Shown here in pieces: positions 33,700 to 37,334 of a stretch of DNA of 37,334 bases (its first letter is position 1; every line of letters begins with the position of its first letter). The translations under genes and the position numbers were made by a program. This DNA is from Lachnospiraceae bacterium. GTDB lineage: Bacteria; Bacillota; Clostridia; Lachnospirales; Lachnospiraceae. The stretch is from contig JALEWA010000111.1 in assembly GCA_022788085.1 (NCBI GenBank), forward strand, positions 1 to 37,334, given 5' to 3'. The notes under the pieces were generated by a model. That model had not been told where the DNA came from. It saw only the letters and a list, made by a program, of their open reading frames with translations, and made no database searches.

Positions 33700-35676
33700 C
33701 TAAATCATTCCATCCTTTAATACATCATGGTCACGTAGGACTTTTTCTATTACTGTTCCCCTCACCAAGCGGAGTATTGGCTTTTTCAAAGCATTAAGTG
33801 GTCCCGGTAATTCTATTTCCAATGGGGACTTTCCATCCATAAGCTTTACTGTACTATCCAGTAATTCACGGATATCATATACACTGCCCCATACTTCCGG
33901 TACACCTCTGTCTACTCCAAGTAAGCCATAAACAGCCTCCATAGCGGTTCTTACAGAATATTCTGTCGTAAAGACAGTGTCTCTTGGTGTTTCCGTAAAC
34001 TGTCCTAAGAATGCAAAGTTCACGCATCCATCAGGAATCACATCCGGACGGTCGCCTTTGGTTCTTGGCATAAAGAATGCCGTAATATATGGCATCATGG
34101 TCGGTACACATACTGCACTGTTTTCTGCTAATTCTGAAATCTGCTCTACAGGTACACCTAAGTGATACAGCCACTCTTCTGTGATTTCCTTACCGGTACA
34201 TTCCTTCATCGGCTTCTTCACATAGTTGCCCGGAACATCTGTAAACAATCCATATACCCAGACACATACCTTGTCCTTATCCTGTGTTTTGAACTGTCCT
34301 TGCCTGTTGATGGTCCAGCTTAACAGCCAGCTTGAATCCTGACAGCTTACAATACCACCGGTTACTACCTTGCCGCTTTTTGGATCTCTCTTACAAATAT
34401 TAGTGATATAAGGAATAATCTTGTCATCAAGAGTTGTAATGGTTGCAGATTCCCAGTTTGTCTTTGTCACATCAGAACAGAATTTCTCCGGATGTCCAAA
34501 AGCAGGATCCTGCTTTGCAATGTTCTTCCATAAGCTCCAGCAGCCACTTGTTCTTACTTCTGCATCCCCATTTGGTGCATGATTCTGGTCACCATAGATG
34601 GTTCCTTCTGTACAGCTTCCGTTTGTAACAAATACAAGGTCATTTTCCGTAAGCATGATTCCTTTTTCTACTCCCTTTACCTTGCATTCAATTGCCTTTG
34701 CTATCTTTTTATCATTCTCGATTTCAAAAATGACATTTGTTACCTCTGTATTGAACTGGAAGTCGACACCAGCCTCCTCCAGGTATTTCTGCATCGGAAG
34801 AATCAATGACTCATACTGGTTGTACTTTGTAAATTTCAATGCGCTGAAATCAGGTAATCCTGCAATATGATGGATAAATCTCTGGAAATACAATTTCATT
34901 TCCAAAGCACTATGCCAATTTTCAAATGCAAACATGGTTCTCCAATATAACCAGAAGGTAGAATTAAATACTTCATCATCAAATACATCTTCTATTGTCT
35001 TATCATACAAATCCTCATCCTTTGTCATAAACAGCTTCATAATCTCCATACAGCCCTTCTGACTCAGATTGAATTTGCCATCTGTATGTGCATCCTTACC
35101 ACGATTAACAGTTGCACGACACAGCGAATAATTAGGATCCTCTTTATTCAGCCAATAATATTCATCCAATACGGATACTCCCAGTGTTTCAATGGATGGG
35201 ATGCTGCGGAACAAATCCCATAAGCATTCAAAATGGTTTTCCATCTCACGGCCACCACGCATTACATATCCTCTTGTCGGATCAAAGATACCATCACAGG
35301 CACCTCCGGCAATGTCCATTGCTTCCAGGATATGAATATGTGAGCCAGGCATCTGACCGTCTCTTACTAAGAAGCAGGCTGCTGCCAAGGAAGCCAGTCC
35401 ACTACCTACGATGTAAGCATTTTTGTCATCAACGCCTTCCGGCTTTTTTGGTCTTGCAAAAGCCTCGTAATTACCGTTTGAATAGTAAATACCTTTACTG
35501 TTCTTCTGATTTTTTCCACGCTCAGTATTACGATATTCCCTTTTGGCTGCCTCATTGACTGCTTTTTTCTCTTCCTGCTTTTCTGTTTTTTTGTAATTTT
35601 TTGCAGCGATGGCTGCTACACCTGCACTTGCAGCTAATGCTGCTACACCAATTCCAATGTTCTTTTTCTTTCCCAT
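33700..35676 (-). CDS. ohyA: Oleate hydratase with an N-terminal membrane-anchor extension
   Basis: A 658-residue FAD enzyme that hydrates unsaturated fatty acids to 10-hydroxy acids, a detoxification of free fatty acids. From residue 63 it matches the family start (YYSNGNYEAFARPKKPEGV), with the FAD motif GSGLASLAAA (about 91-100), RGGREMENHFECLWD (Glu144 corresponds to the catalytic Glu82 of the Staphylococcus aureus enzyme), FENWHSALEMKLYFQRFIHH, and TETPRDTVFTTEYSVRTAMEAV. The first 62 residues are extra: a hydrophobic stretch (about 7-25, GIGVAALAASAGVAAIAA) then a strongly charged linker. This looks like a signal anchor, placing the enzyme at the membrane. The start has AAAGGTGG upstream; an internal start near residue 63 has no ATG. 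A TetR gene precedes it. Confidence 0.93.
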   Translation of the reverse strand: MGKKKNIGIGVAALAASAGVAAIAAKNYKKTEKQEEKKAVNEAAKREYRNTERGKNQKNSKGIYYSNGNYEAFARPKKPEGVDDKNAYIVGSGLASLAAACFLVRDGQMPGSHIHILEAMDIAGGACDGIFDPTRGYVMRGGREMENHFECLWDLFRSIPSIETLGVSVLDEYYWLNKEDPNYSLCRATVNRGKDAHTDGKFNLSQKGCMEIMKLFMTKDEDLYDKTIEDVFDDEVFNSTFWLYWRTMFAFENWHSALEMKLYFQRFIHHIAGLPDFSALKFTKYNQYESLILPMQKYLEEAGVDFQFNTEVTNVIFEIENDKKIAKAIECKVKGVEKGIMLTENDLVFVTNGSCTEGTIYGDQNHAPNGDAEVRTSGCWSLWKNIAKQDPAFGHPEKFCSDVTKTNWESATITTLDDKIIPYITNICKRDPKSGKVVTGGIVSCQDSSWLLSWTINRQGQFKTQDKDKVCVWVYGLFTDVPGNYVKKPMKECTGKEITEEWLYHLGVPVEQISELAENSAVCVPTMMPYITAFFMPRTKGDRPDVIPDGCVNFAFLGQFTETPRDTVFTTEYSVRTAMEAVYGLLGVDRGVPEVWGSVYDIRELLDSTVKLMDGKSPLEIELPGPLNALKKPILRLVRGTVIEKVLRDHDVLKDGMI

Positions 35677-35747
35677 ATTGATATACCACCTTTCCCTTTT
35701 GGTTCATGTCTATATCATATTCTTCCAAAAAACATATTTCTATTTAC

Positions 35748-35790
35748 AAAATGGGCAAAATGATAAAAAACTTATCACTTTGCCCGTTTT
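35748..35790 (-). terminator. Hairpin between the TetR gene and ohyA
   Basis: A 19-base stem (35772-35790 with 35748-35766, two mismatches) with a 5-base loop, about 10 bases after the TetR stop. The U-tract on the minus strand is poor (ATTTTGTAAAT), so it may terminate only partly, leaving read-through into ohyA. It could also be an operator region for the regulator. Confidence 0.55.
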
Positions 35791-35799
35791 GATAAAAAA

Positions 35800-36363
35800 T
35801 TATTTCTTTTCCTGTTCAAAATTATGAATGGAATTGGTAATATTTCCGTGTAGAGTAATACAGATTTTCTGCACTATCTCCTCATAGTCTTCTTTCATTC
35901 CATGATCAATCCATTCCAACATAATCCCTACAAAGCCATATTTGTAGAAACCTGCAATAAATGCCTTATCTTCCTCTGCCAGACCAGTCCCGGCACTCTT
36001 TTCCTCTACAACATCTGCCAGCAGACTATAGGTAAGTTTATAGAGATAGCTTTCTATCTTTTCTCTGCTCACTGAACGGTAAACATTGAGGATAAATGGT
36101 TTATTTTCCAAGACTGCCTCAAATATCTGCTCTAATCCCTCCTGCCATGTGTCATAGGTCTTCTTGTCCCGTAATGCCTTTTTCCCATCCTCAACACATA
36201 CCCATTCTACCAAATCATAAATATCCTTAAAATGATAATAGAACGACATTCGGCTGATATTACAATCTGTCGTTAAATCATTAATCGTTATTTTATCTAA
36301 TGGTTTATGTAATAAAAGCTTTTTTAGAGAATCCTCTAATGCGAGCTTCGTTGAATTAGGCAT
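35800..36363 (-). CDS. TetR/AcrR-family transcriptional regulator
   Basis: A 187-residue regulator. The N-terminal helix-turn-helix reads KITINDLTTDCNISRMSFYYHFKDIYDLV, the TetR recognition pattern. The C-terminal ligand-binding helices (about 65-187) contain GFYKYGFVGIMLEWIDHGMKEDYEEIV, typical of the DhaS-like subgroup (TetR_C_7/8). The start at 36363 is chosen because GGAGG lies 7 bases upstream; the frame continues back to 36393. It is encoded immediately before oleate hydratase on the same strand, so fatty-acid-responsive control of ohyA is likely by context. Confidence 0.88.
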   Translation of the reverse strand: MPNSTKLALEDSLKKLLLHKPLDKITINDLTTDCNISRMSFYYHFKDIYDLVEWVCVEDGKKALRDKKTYDTWQEGLEQIFEAVLENKPFILNVYRSVSREKIESYLYKLTYSLLADVVEEKSAGTGLAEEDKAFIAGFYKYGFVGIMLEWIDHGMKEDYEEIVQKICITLHGNITNSIHNFEQEKK

Positions 36364-36464
36364 ATCATAACCTCCTGACTGTTCATAGTTCATTTCTTAT
36401 TTACTCAAACTTCGCACTTGAATAAGCGCCTATGCACCTTGAAAATTCAATAATAACTGGCATA

Positions 36465-37334
36465 AAAATAGCATGAAACCAAAGGTTTTGGTATAATTGA
36501 GTTGACAATAAACAATTACAAACCGGAGGCTCATGCTATGAATAAAAGTATAACACAAGACAACCAGAATGATAAGCAGATTTCAGAATCTATCAAAAGA
36601 TTTTTTATCAGGTTTCATGTTTCTTCTGCTTTGAAAGCTTCCAATGCTTATAAACAAAAGGGGATTCCCGTAATTGAGATTTTCCAGTATCTTTTTCTTC
36701 TGATATTTTCTAACAGAAGTATGTACATGTGCTTTATTACAGGTAAAAATACACCATCATTTGCAAAAGACACTGTATATCGGTTTATGAAAATGCTGCA
36801 GATTAACTGGATTCGTTTTACAACAATTCTTGCCACACGTATCATCAAAGAAGCAATCATACCTCTGGATTCTGAAGAACGTGTTAATGTTCTGACCATA
36901 GATGATACCATGTTTGAACGTAATCGTTCAAAAAAAGTGGAACTTCTTGCAAAAGCATACGACCATGCAAAACATGCTTACAAATTTGGATTCCGCATGC
37001 TGACACTGGGATGGTCAGATGGAAGCACTTTTCTGCCTGTAAACAGCATTCTGCTGTCCTCTGAAAACAAGAAGAACCGTATCAATGAAGCCAATATCGT
37101 GGATAAGAGAACTGTTGGTTATAAACGCCGGCAGCCCTCCATGGAAAAAGGTACGACTGCAATGCTGGAACTTTTGAAAGCTACTAAAACTGCAGCAATT
37201 CCCGCAAAATACGTACTCTTCGACAGTTGGTTCTCATCACCGAGTACTCTTCATGCCGTAAAAGAAATCGGCTATGACGTAATAGGAATGGTAAAGAAAA
37301 CACCTAAAATGTTCTTCCGTTATAATAACGAAGA
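36465..37334 (+). mobile_element. Left part of an IS4-superfamily-like insertion sequence (right end outside window)
   Basis: The transposase gene at 36538 and its leader form the left part of an insertion sequence. The exact left boundary cannot be fixed because the right terminal repeat is not in the window; it must lie between the TetR promoter region (about 36395) and 36500. The segment at 36466-36493 contains the symmetric CCAAA-GGT-TTTGG, which may belong to the end. Confidence 0.6.
36538..37334 (+). CDS. DDE transposase, IS4-superfamily-like, partial (3' end outside window)
   Basis: An open frame of 265 codons with no stop before the edge. It starts at ATG 36538, 8 bases after GGAGG. 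The catalytic pattern is LTIDDTMFERNRSKK (first Asp, about residues 119-133), the FGFRMLTLGWSDGSTFLPV strand, and VLFDSWFSSPSTL (second Asp, about 224-236). The glutamate region is beyond the window. It is transcribed divergently from the TetR gene. The frame is intact as far as seen, so the element could be active. Confidence 0.87.
   Translation, partial: MNKSITQDNQNDKQISESIKRFFIRFHVSSALKASNAYKQKGIPVIEIFQYLFLLIFSNRSMYMCFITGKNTPSFAKDTVYRFMKMLQINWIRFTTILATRIIKEAIIPLDSEERVNVLTIDDTMFERNRSKKVELLAKAYDHAKHAYKFGFRMLTLGWSDGSTFLPVNSILLSSENKKNRINEANIVDKRTVGYKRRQPSMEKGTTAMLELLKATKTAAIPAKYVLFDSWFSSPSTLHAVKEIGYDVIGMVKKTPKMFFRYNNE

Overview
The window looks like chromosomal DNA from an anaerobic, probably motile Firmicute, most likely of the Lachnospiraceae. 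The evidence is low GC, strong GGAGG-type ribosome binding sites, two ferredoxin-dependent indolepyruvate oxidoreductase cassettes, a CmpB-type membrane protein, a preQ1 riboswitch in front of queuosine-salvage genes, oleate hydratase, and a chemoreceptor plus c-di-GMP turnover genes. The family assignment is inferred from gene content and was not tested by search.

Layout. 1-362 is the start of a response regulator (minus). 601-5863 is a three-gene minus-strand operon: secreted Ig-like protein, lipoprotein adaptor, RND pump. 5942-7638 is a decayed GH115-type glycosidase with one in-frame stop and one frameshift. 7776-8621 (amidohydrolase, plus) converges on an AMP-dependent acyl-CoA ligase (8655-10289, minus) over a shared terminator. 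From 10511 the plus strand carries a MATE transporter, then iorA-iorB-paaK (cassette 1), then a 2-isopropylmalate synthase carrying a C-terminal AraC-type DNA-binding domain. 17868-18063 holds structured tandem repeats. 18072-19858 holds an NTF2-like gene beside a deletion scar in which a dehydrogenase tail and a headless MocR-type regulator abut. 19863-21540 is a preQ1-I riboswitch, its terminator, a radical SAM protein and a queuosine-precursor transporter. 21641-25038 (minus) has an EAL phosphodiesterase and a CmpB-like membrane protein. 25128-31031 (minus) reads AIM24-AIM24-iorA-iorB-paaK-ACT, the second IOR cassette. 31178-33471 is a chemoreceptor followed by a fragment of another. 33700-36363 is oleate hydratase with a TetR regulator. 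The right edge enters an insertion sequence.

How the genes may work together. Both IOR cassettes should oxidise aryl pyruvates from aromatic amino acids to arylacetyl-CoA, with the PaaK-type ligases linking the CoA ester to the free acid. Both have the same gene order and the same 8-base iorA/iorB overlap, but the proteins are clearly diverged, suggesting different substrates or conditions. The most unusual object is the LeuA-AraC fusion: an enzyme with a leucine-sensing domain physically joined to a DNA-binding domain, preceded by an exact 13-base direct repeat spaced 62 bases apart. Several loci show gene decay (GH115, SDR/MocR, chemoreceptor fragment).
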